Below are positions 37,445-48,729 of a stretch of DNA of 64,000 bases, in pieces. This DNA is from Bullera alba (taxonomy: Eukaryota; Basidiomycota; Tremellomycetes; Tremellales; Bulleraceae), in NCBI GenBank assembly GCA_001600095.1, contig BCIX01000002.1:2604001-2668000 (forward strand). Direction: 5' to 3'. Numbering within the stretch: the stretch's first letter is position 1; each line of letters opens with the position of its first letter. The notes beneath the pieces were generated by a model. The model was not told the origin of the DNA. It did no database searches and saw only the letters and a list, made by a program, of their open reading frames with translations. Position numbers and translations under genes: made by a program.

Positions 37445-37966
37445 GACAAAGCTTTCCCACGGTGCGGGACTCTAAATGTCCCCTTCTGGTCTCCGGAGCC
37501 TGGAATCCCTGGATAGCCTTAAAGCGCAACACACGCCTGGGCGCTTGGCTGAGTTTAAGCCTGGAGCCTGAAGTCTTGGAGGCTCATCCCCTCCGGCTAA
37601 TATTGAATGCCGTAGAAGACCGTAGCTGCTGCAGCTGGGCTGATAGCGATTTACATTGGCTATTGACCGGCTTGAGTCCTTGACCGATCGATGATTGCGA
37701 CGATATCGATTTGGATGTACTGGAATTTCGAGACCACGGCGTATCACCAAAAGTGAGTACCTGTACTCTGCCCCCCTGGCGCTCGGCAAAACTAACAGTC
37801 CAGCGGCCCAGCCATGCATGAGATGCCCGGATCGACTACAGCCCTGCACCGGTCGACAATGTCTCCGACTCTCCGTATGACTCTAGCGAGAGATCCTAGG
37901 GGCCGACTTACCTCCGACCATACCCTCCAGGTGCGACTCATCGTCAGGCCCTAGCCATATGAGATA
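37445..37966. other. Spacer between F-box paralogs A and B
   Basis: 522 bases upstream of paralog A and downstream of paralog B. It contains the presumed promoter of A. No other gene is supported. Confidence 0.3.
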
Positions 37967-39817
37967 TCAGTAAGGGCAACAAGTTTTTGGCAAAGGTACT
38001 TGCTCTTCGTCGAAACTGGTCCAGAAGCCCTCGGATAGCGGGATACCTCTCTGAGCCTGGAAGTCGGGGTTGTCGAGATGTCCGAGAACGCTGAGAACTC
38101 TCCTTGCCGTGACGACATCGACCAACACCCCATCAAAGACCAGCACGTCACTCCAACGTAGGAACCTCCGCCACAGGTTATGATTTAGTTTCGGGGCTGC
38201 GTAGGTCGAACGCACGCTCCCCGGCAGATCTGGATCTGCTCCATCCCTTCTCTTGTCCCAAGAGTTTTCGTTGTAAGGCCAAAGGTGCCGTTGTTCTCTA
38301 CGTTTTCGAAGGATTTGTATCGTCGTTACTGGTCGAGTCGCATCGTAGGAGCTGTACGAGCGGATCGATATAGATGTCTCCCTGTCCCTGTTGGCCAATC
38401 GATCGGCACTGGTTTTCTCGGACTCATATTCCTCGTCGTCTTCAACGCGGGATGGGTAGTACCAACCGACAAACATGACCAGCAAAGCCGAGTGCCGTAG
38501 GAACACGTCTGGTTGTAGTATGGAGTTTGCGGCGGCAGCCCGTTCTTCACCGCTCCTGATCTCGGTGATGAACTGCAGATGGGTGAGAGCGGGAAGATGT
38601 GGCACGAGGAGGGACTGCAGGGGTGTTAGCGCGATTCGACTGAATAAGCTAGAGCTGGCTCACCTCTATTTGTCCTGCTCGAGTATGTTGTTCTGTAAAG
38701 AGGATAGATAATCCGGTCAGAGTCGTGCTGGCTAAACAAGGAAGTGACAAGTCGAGTCTTGCTTGAGACCCGTGGGAGCGATCTTCAGTCCACGTGAGTG
38801 ACTTGAGTCGTGGTAATTCGCTCAATCGTTCTGCGATGGTCCGCATCGCTGATAGATATGTCGTCCTCTCCGACTGCAACACTGCAGCGTCCGCCTCTGA
38901 ATCGCCCTCCGAGCCCGAATCTTCTGAGTCTTGCGTGTCAGTGTCGACATAGCGCCACGAGATCGAGAAGGTTTCGAGTCGGGGCGATGAGTCGAGGACA
39001 TGGCTGATTGTCAGCCAGCAGGGTATTGGCACGGCGTCCAGGTGTATCTCGGTGAGGGGGAAGGTTGTAATAGGATACGTCCTGTTCCAGTCGCCACGAA
39101 CATTGAAGCTGGGCGGTGAGAAGGACATGCGCAAGGTTCAAAGTCGTGCCAACGGCTGCAATATCGGTAGAAGATCGTCCAGTAGATCCATCTTTTCCAG
39201 CCAGAAGTGGAACCCAAGACAAGTCAATTGCGAGCTTCTCTCCAGCGATGCCAAGATGTGTTTATAGCCCGAACAGTCCCCCCGATATAGACAGCCTTGA
39301 CATTCGAGGCGACGCACTTCAAGATCGATTCGACGGACTGGATCGTTACACCTGTGATGTAGCAGTCGAGCTTTCTGACCAGTCTTGGCCTCTCGCGAAA
39401 AGGCGCAGCTTTGCACGATTTTGCCGAGATCTCCCCTATGTATGTTCTGTGTTGACAATCTTGCATATGATTGTCGAGCTCAAACCTGGCGTATCTCGCC
39501 CCGCAATCTGAACAGGGCCACATAGCCCATTATTCTTCGTCGGTGCGATCCGGCAGGTCGCTGGGCACGTAGGTCCTCCTCCTCCTCCTGCGAAGGCCTA
39601 AATCCACGTGGTCGTACAGTCGAGCCTCTGCAAAGGAATTGAGCGACCGCGAGCTCGCAGCAAGAGTGACCAACTCGGTATTGTCGAGAAGCGCCGTGAT
39701 CTGGCCGAGTATCTCGACGGGAAGACAATCCAGCGCGGTGCGAGTGGATGGATTGGTCAACGGCAACGTCGAAATGGCGGGCTCGGCGTTTGGTCCCCTT
39801 TTCGATAGGCCGGGCAT
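37967..39817 (-). pseudogene. F-box protein paralog B, with two stops and a frameshift
   Basis: ATG 39815-39817 opens MPGLSKRGPNAEP and an F-box (CLPVEILGQITALLDNTELVTLA). An in-frame TAA (39530-39532) lies just before the finger CSDCGARYARFELDNHMQDC. Near 39285 the frame shifts by comparison with paralog C, and about 15 residues are missing. An in-frame TGA (39138-39140) then separates LLPILQPLARL from TLRMSFSPPS. After that the frame is clean through PRLETFSISWRYVD, SELPRLKSLTWTED, the intron at 38615-38663 and the final exon 37967-38614 (LRHSALLVMFVG, RWSDVLVFDGVLVD, LSVLGHLDNPDF). Three independent lesions relative to C make this a pseudogene. The intact distal exons suggest recent decay. 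Confidence 0.8.
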
Positions 39818-40429
39818 CGTGATCTGGGGATTGGCGAGGAACTTTCGGCAACCGGTACAAAGATAGGCTGTAAAATCGATATGGTCAGATGCTGCCGACC
39901 GACTTGATGTTCACGAGCGAGAAGCCGGTGCAGCGGGATGTGAATATGAGTGAGGGAGAGTCAAAATGTCTGTAGATGATACCGCGCTGCAAGTGAGGCA
40001 ATGTGAAGCTGCACAGCTCGATAGCTGGCTGGGTGTTGACAAGGTGGTCACAAATCACAACACGGCACTTCCGGCCGATCCGGCGGACACGCGCCCGGAC
40101 CGCGGACACGTCCGACGTCCGCTCTGAGTCTGAGCAGGTCTGAGCTCTAGCTAGCTACTTACTCGAGTAAGTACTCTACTCAAGATCACCAGTTGGATGG
40201 CGTTTAGCGAGCTGAACAGTAGCAAGTGGCAGCTGCTGGCTCTACGCTCTCCTCATACTCTTGATCTTGATTAGCTGTAGTTGTAGCCCGCCTCTAGGCT
40301 CTACGGCAGGGTTTCGCGACGACAAGCATGAAAGAACTTGCATGATAGTCGTTCACGATGTACATAAGCGTCTGCTTACGAGCGCAAGTATCAAGGGAGC
40401 CCGGTCCACCCTCGAGCTAAGATTAAATG
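39818..40429. other. Spacer between F-box paralogs B and C
   Basis: 612 bases without a supported gene. It contains an 18-bp perfect palindrome at 40156-40173, listed separately. Confidence 0.3.
40156..40173. repeat. 18-bp perfect palindrome
   Basis: TACTTACTCGAGTAAGTA reads identically on both strands, centred on an XhoI-like CTCGAG. It sits about 340 bases upstream of the B start codon and about 260 bases downstream of the C stop. It could be a dimer binding site or a short hairpin; no function is known. Confidence 0.6.
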
Positions 40430-42391
40430 CTAGAGTATGGGAGCTGCTTCAAGCGCCCGCCAAAACCCCTTGGGCAGCTCTAATCCTCTTCCAGGCTCGA
40501 AATCAGGATTGTCCAAGTGTCCGAGAATGTCCAATACCCGTCTTGCTGTTTCTACTTGGACCAATTCCCCATCAAAGTAGACCACGTCGCTCCACCGCGA
40601 GTACCTTCGACGTCCGTGTCTTGTGTCACTCGGGAATTGGTATGCCGTTTGCACGCCCCCTTCTAGATCTGGATTCTCATTGTCCAAGTCATCCGCCCAA
40701 TAACTGTATATTCTGCCTCCTAGCGCATCTGCTGACTCGACACTAGATGTCCCATTCCGTTGTCTTTCTATTTGCTCAGACCAAGAGATGCCATGCGTCT
40801 GTATCCTACATTTGCGAATGATCTGTACAGTCGAACCGGGTTGAGCAGCAGAATCAAGGCGGTAGAAGCGGATCGACTTAGATTGCTCATCGTAAGAGTT
40901 GACCGGAGGAATGAGTCTGTTGACTGCCATATCTGGCTTATCCAGTTTCGAGGGACTGTAGCGTCCAACATATATGCCGAGCAAAGCCGAATGTCGGAAG
41001 AAAATGCCGGGCTCGAGTATGACGTCGGAGCCAATGAAAGCTTTTCTTCGGTAGTGTTCTGGATCGATGAACCGCAGGTACGATAATGCAGGCAAGTGTG
41101 GCACGAGTAGAGACTGTATAAGTGATATCAGAACGTTTCTGGCTGATCCCACGGATTTGTTGACTCACCTCTATTCGCCCTTGTCGAGTGAAGTCGTCTG
41201 TCAATCTGACAGACAAGGTGGTCAAGGTCGAGCTGGCCAAAACAGGGAACGAGATGTCGAAAATTGGTCGCCAATACTCGGGAATGCTTTCGGTCCACGT
41301 GACCGATTTGAGCCTCTTCAGCTCGCCCAATCGTTTGGCCATCACCTGCACTGCAGATGGGTCTGCCATGGTCTCCATCGCTGATGCCTCATCCCTCTCG
41401 CCGGTATAGTCCTCTATTGACTCGCCCTCCGAGCAGAGTGTATCATTTTCGTCACGCTCGAGAAATTTCCAGGAGATAGACAGATGTTCCAACCGAGGCG
41501 AAGAAGCAATAAGGTGAGCAACCGTCCTCCGGAAACGCCATGATATTCCATGAAGATGGATTTCTGTCAGGCCGAGCACCGATATTTGGTCCGTCCGTTT
41601 CCAGGTGTCAACACGACTGTTCCACTTGCGTTCCGGGAATGAAACCCTCAAGACTTGAAGTCGTTCCATCGAAGCGAGTCGAGGAAGAAGGTCTCGCATC
41701 AAGTCGAGAGTTCTTGGCCAGATGTGAAAGCGAAGATACCTCAATTGCGATCTTCTCCCTAACACCGACAAGACCTCTGTGTATCGCCAAGGTTGCAAAT
41801 CCAGGCCCATCAGATCTGCCAAGTACTCTGACCCTGGATCCGTGCTGATACAGATATCCTCGATCCCAGCAGAGATGTTGTTCAGGATAGATTTGACGGA
41901 TTGTATGGTGTCGGCCGTGATGTCACAGTCGAGCTTTTTGACCAGTATCGATCTCCCACGCTTGGCTACGGCTTCGCTGAGCTTGAAAGAGACCTTCCGT
42001 ACGAATATTTCATCTTGACAATGTATTCTATGTGCAGTGAGGTCTGACCTGGTACACCCTGTACCGCAATCTGGACATTCACATGGAGAAAACTCGTCGT
42101 CGTCGTTTTCTGGCAGTTCGCTGGGCATTGCTAGCCTTTGCCGTTTCGAATCAATGATGACATGGTCGTAAAGCTGAGCCTCTGCAATGGAATTGAGCAA
42201 TGGCGAGCTCGCCGCAAGGTTGACCAGATCGTTGTCGTTGAGCAGTGCTGTGATTTGACCCACGATCTCGGTGGGAAGAGTGGGCAGCGAAGCGCGCTGG
42301 GGAATCGATACTGGCGACAGCTTTGCTTCCGGTCGCAAGTGCTGGGCTGACAGTTGGTAGAAGACGAGTTTGCGGGACGTGAAAGCAGCAT
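40430..42391 (-). CDS. F-box protein paralog C, intact (F-box + C2HC finger + LRR-like)
   Basis: Model: 42352-42391, 41169-42310, 40430-41113 (621 aa). The last intron is certain (GTGAGT...ACAG) and shared with A and B. The first (42311-42351, GTCAGC...CCAG, 41 nt) is chosen because it joins the only suitable ATG to the F-box frame, so the start is less sure. The F-box is TLPTEIVGQITALLNDNDLVNLA (about residues 20-60). CPDCGTGCTRSDLTAHRIHC (about 90-110) fits C-x2-C-x11-H-x3-C. Then come leucine-rich segments (LRYLRFHIWPRTLDLMRDLLP, LTEIHLHGI, LEHLSISW, LKRLKSVTW, LTTLSVRL) and the family C-terminal domain (FRHSALLGIYVG, VQIIRKC, RWSDVVYFDGELV, LDILGHLDNPDF, PKGFWRAL). F-box proteins recruit targets to SCF ubiquitin ligases; the substrate is unknown. 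Confidence 0.8.
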
Positions 42392-42817
42392 TAATGCAGA
42401 CAAGCGGATTGACGTTGGGCTTGCGTTGGGACTTGGGCGCCGCGACAGTGTGCACCGTGAGAAACTAACAGGTGTGCGCTCACCCGAGGCCTAGCCAAAG
42501 CCTGGCCTCCCCGCCCTAGGGCTCGGCCTGAGAGTCGAGACCAGACCTACGTTTCACTGTATATCTGTCGTGATCCACGCCCGTTGCCTTATAGTAGGAT
42601 TGAAGTACGCAGTGAGCGACTTCAATATTGAACCTTTCTGAGCACGCGTGGGATTAGAGCCTACTATGCTAGTGCACGTCACAAATGCGGACGCCACGCG
42701 GCCACAGCCAGATCGAACAACCCATGTGGCCTGACCAGATCCGCCTTTCGTACCCGCACGGTCCAGCTTGTTGTGTAGGATAGGTCGCGCTATCAAGGAC
42801 TCGATGCATAACGGTAC
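42392..42817. other. Spacer upstream of F-box paralog C
   Basis: About 426 bases holding the presumed promoter of paralog C. A stretch at 42640-42690 resembles the T-arm of a tRNA on the minus strand but lacks a matching acceptor stem and was rejected. Confidence 0.3.
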
Positions 42818-43214
42818 TCATCTGCAGAGCGCGATTTGCACACCGAAGGAATATCCACGCGGACCCTCCCGCGACAATGATGCTAGTGACTGCTGAGCAT
42901 CAGCGCAGGTTCAGACGATACACGATCTCGATCAAGGCAAAGATACTCACAGGGGAGTTGCTTCGTACACTGTGGATGTGCTGATTGAAGGAGCAGAGCG
43001 AAGGAGAGATGAAGTCAGCTCGGAACGTCGCGCCCGGTAGATGAGAACAAAGAGAGCTCGCGGCGAGGCTGATGAGATCCGGCTTCTTGAGTCGCGCTAC
43101 GATCAGAGAGATGAGCTCGGCAGGAAGGCCTTCGAGAGATGCTCGAGCAATCGATTTCGATGCATTCGTGGTCTGCGATCGTCGAGAAGATGCTGTATGC
43201 GACGAGCCAGCCAT
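42818..43214 (-). pseudogene. Truncated F-box remnant or very short F-box gene
   Basis: ATG 43212-43214 starts MAGSSHTASSRR, then a clear F-box core (LEGLPAELISLIVARLKKPDLISLAASS) that resembles paralogs A-C. After LAASS the similarity ends: no finger, LRR-like part or C-terminal domain follows within reach. A GTGAGT...CAGCAG intron (42890-42950) would join 42951-43214 to 42818-42889 and close a frame of 111 aa. This may be a real short protein, but a 3'-truncated duplicate fits the surroundings better. Confidence 0.5.
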
Positions 43215-43777
43215 GTCGTCTGATGCTCGTGTGTATTGGGGCTAATAGTCGACTCTCCGAGCCTGGAATACCGTTCGAGGGCAAGGTGTCGACTGTCAAC
43301 CTCAAGCGACCCAGCAATAAGTTGCGACAAAGCTGCGATAGACTGCGGCACCTGGCAGGCCGTACACAAGCAGTCGCGTCTCTGGACGCGTCGGCGCATC
43401 AGCGGACATGAACGATCCCAAACGTCAAATTGATTCCGCTCACTGCCAGCGATTTGCCACCCTGCTACTGGCCGGTGCCACGCTCGGGATTATATTGCCT
43501 GTCTCAAACGCCGAGGCGAAATCGACCAATTTGCGGACATCGCCGCTCGCTGTCCTTGCTCGCTCGCTCGCTCGCTCGACGGTGGTGATCACTTTTCGAC
43601 CCGCTCACTGTGTCGTCTTTCCTCAACCACAGCCGAAGGTGAGTCTAGATGACCACAAGTAGAGGTGCATCCTGCTGACTTTTTCATCCCACAGTCAGCG
43701 GCATTTTCAAGCACTCACCCTCGACAAAACAACCTTTTCACGACACTCTTCACAAAGTTTCGTAAATCGCTCTCAAA
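43215..43777. promoter_or_regulatory. RPS10 promoter and leader with a 5' UTR intron
   Basis: Divergent region upstream of RPS10. A canonical intron (43639-43694, GTGAGT, CTGAC branch, CACAG) lies 83 bases before the ATG and is probably spliced in the leader. A GCTC microsatellite sits at 43558-43577. C/T-rich tracts follow, as expected for ribosomal protein promoters. Confidence 0.5.
43558..43577. repeat. GCTC tetranucleotide microsatellite, five units
   Basis: Five perfect copies of GCTC in the region upstream of RPS10. Confidence 0.7.
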
Positions 43778-44497
43778 ATGCTCATCTCCAAGCAGAACCG
43801 ACGAACCGTGAGTGATGGAACTATGCCACGAGATGGACAAGGTGTGGACGGGAAACGAGGGAACGAGATCGAAAGGATTGGTGGCTTGGTGCCGATCAGG
43901 CGATCAGATAGCAGAAAGACGTGGAATAGAGGAAGATGGCAGTCAAGATGGGGACGAAGTCCGAGCAAACACAAGGATCCATGCTGAAACTTTGCCTAGA
44001 TCTACGAGGCTCTCTTCAAAGAGGGTGTCCTTGTCGCCCCCAAGGACTTCAACAAGCCAACCCACCCATCGATCACCACGGTCCGAAACCTCGAGGTCAT
44101 CAAGGCCATGCAGTCCTTGACCTCCAAGGGCTACGTCAAGACCCAGTTCTCTTGGCAATGGTACTACTACACCCTCACCGACGAGGGTCTCGCCTACCTC
44201 CGAGAGTTCCTCCACCTGCCGTCTGAGATCGTTCCTCAGACCCACATGAAGCCCGCCCGACCTGCCGGTCGACCAGCTGGCTTCGGTGGCCGAGCCGGTG
44301 GTGACGGTGCCTACAAGGCCCCCCGAGGTGGTGACCGAGAGTACCGACGACGAGACGACGCCGGTGAGGACAAGGAGGGTGCTGGTGCCGCTTACCGACC
44401 TGTGAGTGATTACGAGTGAAATGAGTGTTCGATTTGCTGAGGATTACGATAGAAATTCGGTGGTGTTGGCCGAGGTGCCCCCGCCGAGTCCTCGTAA
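43778..44497 (+). CDS. RPS10: 40S ribosomal protein S10 (eS10)
   Basis: Three exons: 43778-43807, 44000-44401, 44453-44497 (158 aa). It starts [26 protein letters not shown], the standard eS10 N-terminus, and continues with the winged-helix core ([47 protein letters not shown]) and a basic Arg/Gly-rich tail. It is a component of the small ribosomal subunit head, near the mRNA entrance. The first exon has only ten codons and is followed by a 192-nt intron, long for this window. Codon use is strongly C-biased, as for a highly expressed gene. Confidence 0.98.
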
Positions 44498-45216
44498 GCT
44501 CCAAGAGCTTGCGCTGGGATTGGTGTGGAGATTCGGAGAGGAGAAAAGGGTGCAAGGCGGACATTGTATCGGTTTTAGAACTGTACATGCAATTCCGTTG
44601 TGCTTGAATCGTCGCAATCGAGGTAGCTTTCCTAACAGTGGCCAGTCGCTCAGCTCCACCAACACCCACAGGTGTGCAAAAGGCCGGCAACCTCGAAGAC
44701 CCAGGCTTGACCGTCTGGGCCATCGAAAACATCAACGGCGGTGACCTTTTGTGATAGGTCCTGCTCAATTCTCAATGAAGCGGTAGGGAATTGAGCGCTT
44801 TCGTCACTCCTTCGTCCTTCAACATTCACAACTGGTCTTTGACCTCGCACAAGCAAGTTCAAGACCGCAAGAACGGAGGTGCAATCGCAGACCAATTTTC
44901 GGTTGGCTCAGCTGAAGGGCTTCTGCATCTTGCTCTATTGACTGTCATCTGCGACATACTCAACGTAGGCTCAACAAAGCGTATTCGTCATACAACATTC
45001 CCTGATTACTTAGTAACTACCCTTTCGAGGCGTGTGTGGTCATGCTGACACTGAGCGTCCAAGGAGGCCGGACCGTGAAGAGAGTACAGCAAAATCAAGA
45101 GGGGTCGTTTGGTTGAGCCTCTACTCAATCCAGCAAGTCGTGGCATGCAAGTAAGCTAAGAAAGTATGCTTGGGATTGACACGATGAATACCTACGCCAT
45201 GAGGGTAAATTCTGCT
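44498..45216. other. Convergent intergenic region, RPS10 / WDR89-like
   Basis: About 720 bases between two stop codons. I see no family-like reading frame, RNA gene or repeat. Confidence 0.3.
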
Positions 45217-46830
45217 CTAGTATGGATTTGGCCTCTTCTCCCTTCGCTTCTCTTTCCTACCATCTGTCCTCGACTTTCCACCTATGATCGGGCCATACCT
45301 TGCACCTTTCCCCTCGTCCTTGTCGTCATCCACGTCCATATCATCATCGCTCTCCTCCGTTTCAATCTCGCTCTCCTCATCCTCCTCGTCATCTGACCCC
45401 ACTGCTTCTCTTCCATCTCCCCCGTCGTCATCCACCTCTGGATCTCCCACCAGCAGTCTGCTGGGCAATGAGGCTAGTGACCACCCTGACAAGACTCCAT
45501 CTTCGGAACCGGTGTATATAGCTTCGTTGGCGATATCGTGGTGTAAAGCCCTTACGACGTCTTTGTGTCCTCTGGCGCCTGGACCCGAGGTGAAGAATGC
45601 CGATGGCTCGAACGAATCCTTGGCAGAGCGGTGTGTAAGTACGATCTCACCGCTGAAGAGCCAGTCAGCGAAGACTTCTAGGGGAGATGGCTCGCACGTA
45701 CTCGTTGCTACCAAGACCGATGAGTGGGACCCCCTTTTTGCTCAAGCCGAGCGTTGGCACCACATCGATCAGGTAATCGGAGGTGAACCGAGTTCCCGAC
45801 TTGTCGCCCCTCTCTTCCTCTGCGGTCCTGACGACTGACGGACCTCCGGCAGGAGGCGCAAATGTCCTCGACCTGAACTGATCAGTGGCGAATTCTACCT
45901 GATTCTGGAGCTGTATACCAGATCAGCAGGCGAAAAGTGCTCTAGGCCGCAGGCACAAACCTCGATCTCCTCGTCTTCTCCCTTGGACATGTCCCACAAA
46001 GCGACTCCGTCCATGTCGCTCCTTGCCCAGACCTTCATCGCGCCTTTATGCAGGTACGCCCCGGCCGCAGCAACGCTTTGTCCCCAGTTCTCAGCTGCCT
46101 GCACCGCTTCATCCTCGTCAGACTCTTTGTAGTCGGATAATGCGACGAGACCATCAGTAGACGAGGAGAGCAGTAGCCTCGATGGAAGAATGCGGGATGA
46201 CGAAGGGGATAAGAAGGATGATGTCGAAGGGAGAAGCGATAGATGAGTGATATCGTCTGAGTGCGTTGATGCGTGCGAGTAGACTGGATTCTTGGGGTTT
46301 CTGGTATCCCTGCACGACAACGATATCAGCTGGATGACCGCACAGGGTATCGATAGACCTGACTTACCAGAACAGGATGTGAGCTTCAGCGGAGACCAAC
46401 TCCGTGCCTCCAATAACCAGGTGATCCCTCTCTGATGCAGCAACCGCTAGTACCGGTAGTGATTTCCTGACAAAGGCTTCGGACATATCAGCTCGATAGA
46501 TTCTCCGTTTGTGATCCTTCGCCTAAACCCACCCTTGATGACCATACCGGGCCGTCTGCTCCGCTCATCCCATCGAACCACCGAGCCATCTTTCGCTGAA
46601 GACCATATCGATCCTTCGTCTACATGTATCGAAGTCACATGTCCCGAATGACCACCTTGCAATGTGTCTACCGCTTGTAGCGACTGTGCATCGGCTAGAG
46701 TGATGTCCGCCGAGGGATGTCTCAAGAGAAGATGTGGGCTAGATGAGGCCGGGGTGATGTTCAAGATGTAGGGTTTGTTGTGCAGAACGCTTGATAGGGT
46801 CGCGTAGGCGATAGGTGCAGCCGCTGGCAT
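45217..46830 (-). CDS. WD40 protein of the WDR89 type
   Basis: Five exons: 46533-46830, 46368-46476, 45961-46309, 45702-45898, 45217-45652 (462 aa). WD40 features include LQGGHSGHVTSIHVDEGSIWSS followed by GSVVRWDERS, then VIGGTELVSAEAHILFWDTR, STHSDDITHLSLLPS, LLSSSTDGLVALSDY and a last blade with GHKDVVRALHHDIANEAIYTGSEDGVLSGW. The TE(L/K)V...ILFWD(T/A)R block and overall order fit WDR89, whose function is not established. The C-terminus is a long acidic run (Asp/Glu/Ser) and then basic. The first 3' splice site (AAG at 46477-46479) was chosen to keep the frame into KAFVRKSLPVLAV. It diverges from ZNHIT2. Confidence 0.75.
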
Positions 46831-47155
46831 CTTGAGCGAGCTTCTGGAAGGTGGCCTCAGCGATCAGGTTCGAAGTTGGACTTAGGTGTAGCAGCTATTC
46901 GTACAAGGCCCAACGATCAACGATGATTTCTGAAATTCCGGCAAACTGCATGCATGGTCAGTCAGGAGGATATCGGATAAACCCCTCAGTTGAAACAATT
47001 ATCCGGCATTGTTTGCCACCCAACATCACCAAAAGTCCAACCATTCAGCCGTGTTGCTTTGCTCGACTTACGAGTAACCGAACGTAACTTTGCTCGGCTT
47101 GTACCTGTCAAGTGCTCAGCTCAACGAGGCCAAATCCTATTGAAGTGATAAAGCG
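46831..47155. promoter_or_regulatory. Short divergent promoter, WDR89-like / ZNHIT2
   Basis: 325 bases between divergent start codons. No motif could be assigned. Confidence 0.35.
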
Positions 47156-48686
47156 ATGTCCATAGCTCATCCGAGGCAGAAACAGATCAAACTCCCCTTC
47201 AATGTGCCGAAGCCTGGCCTGACAAAGGCCAAAACACGGACATGCGGGATGTAAGTGACACCTACCATCCTCCTCTGCTTCGATCCTGATCTCGTCTTAG
47301 CTGTCGACAGAAGGACAGCTCGTACACCTGTCCGAGGTGTAACGTGCCATATTGCTCATTGTCGTGCTTTCAGAACGAGGTCAGCTGCCTCTTTCACTTG
47401 TTGGCCACACAGAGCTGATACATGTCCCAGTCGCACGCACAATGCTCGGAACCGTTCTACAAGTCGACGGTGATGGAGGAAATAGCGACCGACCCACAAG
47501 CTGATTTCGAGGAGAAGAGGCGGATGTTGGAGATGCTAAAAAAGTTTGAGGATGCTCAGTTGGAAGGAGAAGACGCCTTGAAGCAGTTACAGGAAGAGGA
47601 GCACGAGGAGAATGAAGGGGATGAAGGGGATGAGCTAGAGAGAGCACTCCAGGGTGTGGATATAGGTGAGTTTGTCCGACCCCAAATCGTGAGGTGGACT
47701 TTCTAAATAGTTTCAGACGATCTGGATTCGAACAAGCTCTTTCACCTCCTTCCCCAACACCACAGAAACGCTTTCCTCGCCGCCCTGCGGGACCCGGAGT
47801 CTGAGCCCACGAAAAACCTACTGAAATCCGCGGCTGGAGATGGGATATCGACCGATGAGTTACCTTCTGCTTTGCCATGGTGGGAAGCAGACAGGTTGTC
47901 AGACGACCCAGAAAGCTCCGACACGGAGATGGTTTACGCTACGCTCCCAACAATGGTCAATGAGGATCTACTCAGCGATTTGAGGCCGCCCGAGGGTTTG
48001 GGCAAGAAGTTGATCTACAATGCTATCGCAATATCGTGAGTTCTCGATGCTTGGCTTGTCAGCTTCCCCTCCCTCCTCAGTCTCTTAGCTGACCGCTTGT
48101 CTTAGCTTGGCATACTTCCACGTTCTGTTGTCATTCCGACTACCCTCCCTGTCCGAGGTATACCTACTCGAACAGGCATTAATACCGGAAGACGTCAAAA
48201 AGGAATTCATCACCCTTGTCCCATTCCTCCACGATCCAAAGTCGACTGTACGATACACTTCCGCTCGCGAGGCTTGGTCTTCAGTGTGGGAAGCCATCGG
48301 CGCTACCTTCGTGAGCTATCATTTTCGGTGACAGGCAATTGGACTGACGAGAGGCTTAGGATCAACAGCCTCAGTCACAGTTGCTCATAAGGCTCTTATC
48401 ACTCCTGGAACCTCTACTCCATCCATCACTAGTCACCACAGAGATACCCCGTCTGATGATCCTTCTCTCAGACGCATACAGCTTGTTTTCGAAACCGAAA
48501 CCTAAAGCAGCCGCGCCGAGGAAGTTGCTGTTCTACCTCGCAGCATTGAAACAGCTGGACAGAGCTGACTGGCTTGATCTTGAGGGGGAGATCAGGAAAG
48601 AGGTCGAAAAGCTCAGAAACGAGCTAGAGGACGGTACGGAGGAGACGGACGACGCGGATGTTGATAGACCAGCATTGAAGATCTGA
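47156..48686 (+). CDS. ZNHIT2: HIT-type zinc finger protein, ZNHIT2-like
   Basis: Six exons: 47156-47250, 47301-47379, 47431-47665, 47717-48035, 48106-48310, 48360-48686 (419 aa). The HIT finger lies at residues 30-63: CGIC, CPRC, YCSLSC and SHAQC, giving Cys30/33, 42/45, 50/54 and His60/Cys63. A Glu-rich coiled-coil follows (FEEKRRMLEMLKKFEDAQLE), then a helical region with RPPEGLGKKLIYNAIAISLAYFHVLLSFRLPS. In animals ZNHIT2 bridges the R2TP chaperone and the U5 snRNP factor PRPF8; a similar role here is inferred from the fold and length. The finger is split over three exons and forms only after splicing. Confidence 0.85.
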
Positions 48687-48729
48687 TAGACCGCGCATCG
48701 CATTCACCTCACCAGTGTAACAATACCAA

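Noticed and set aside
42640..42735. tRNA-like T-arm (GTAGG-CTCTAAT-CCCAC) on the minus strand
   Set aside because: No matching 5' acceptor stem, D-arm or anticodon arm at the right distance; the loop lacks TTC.
43808..43999. C/D snoRNA in RPS10 intron 1
   Set aside because: The C box has a mismatch, the D box overlaps the branch site, and no terminal stem was found. Kept only as a low-interest finding.
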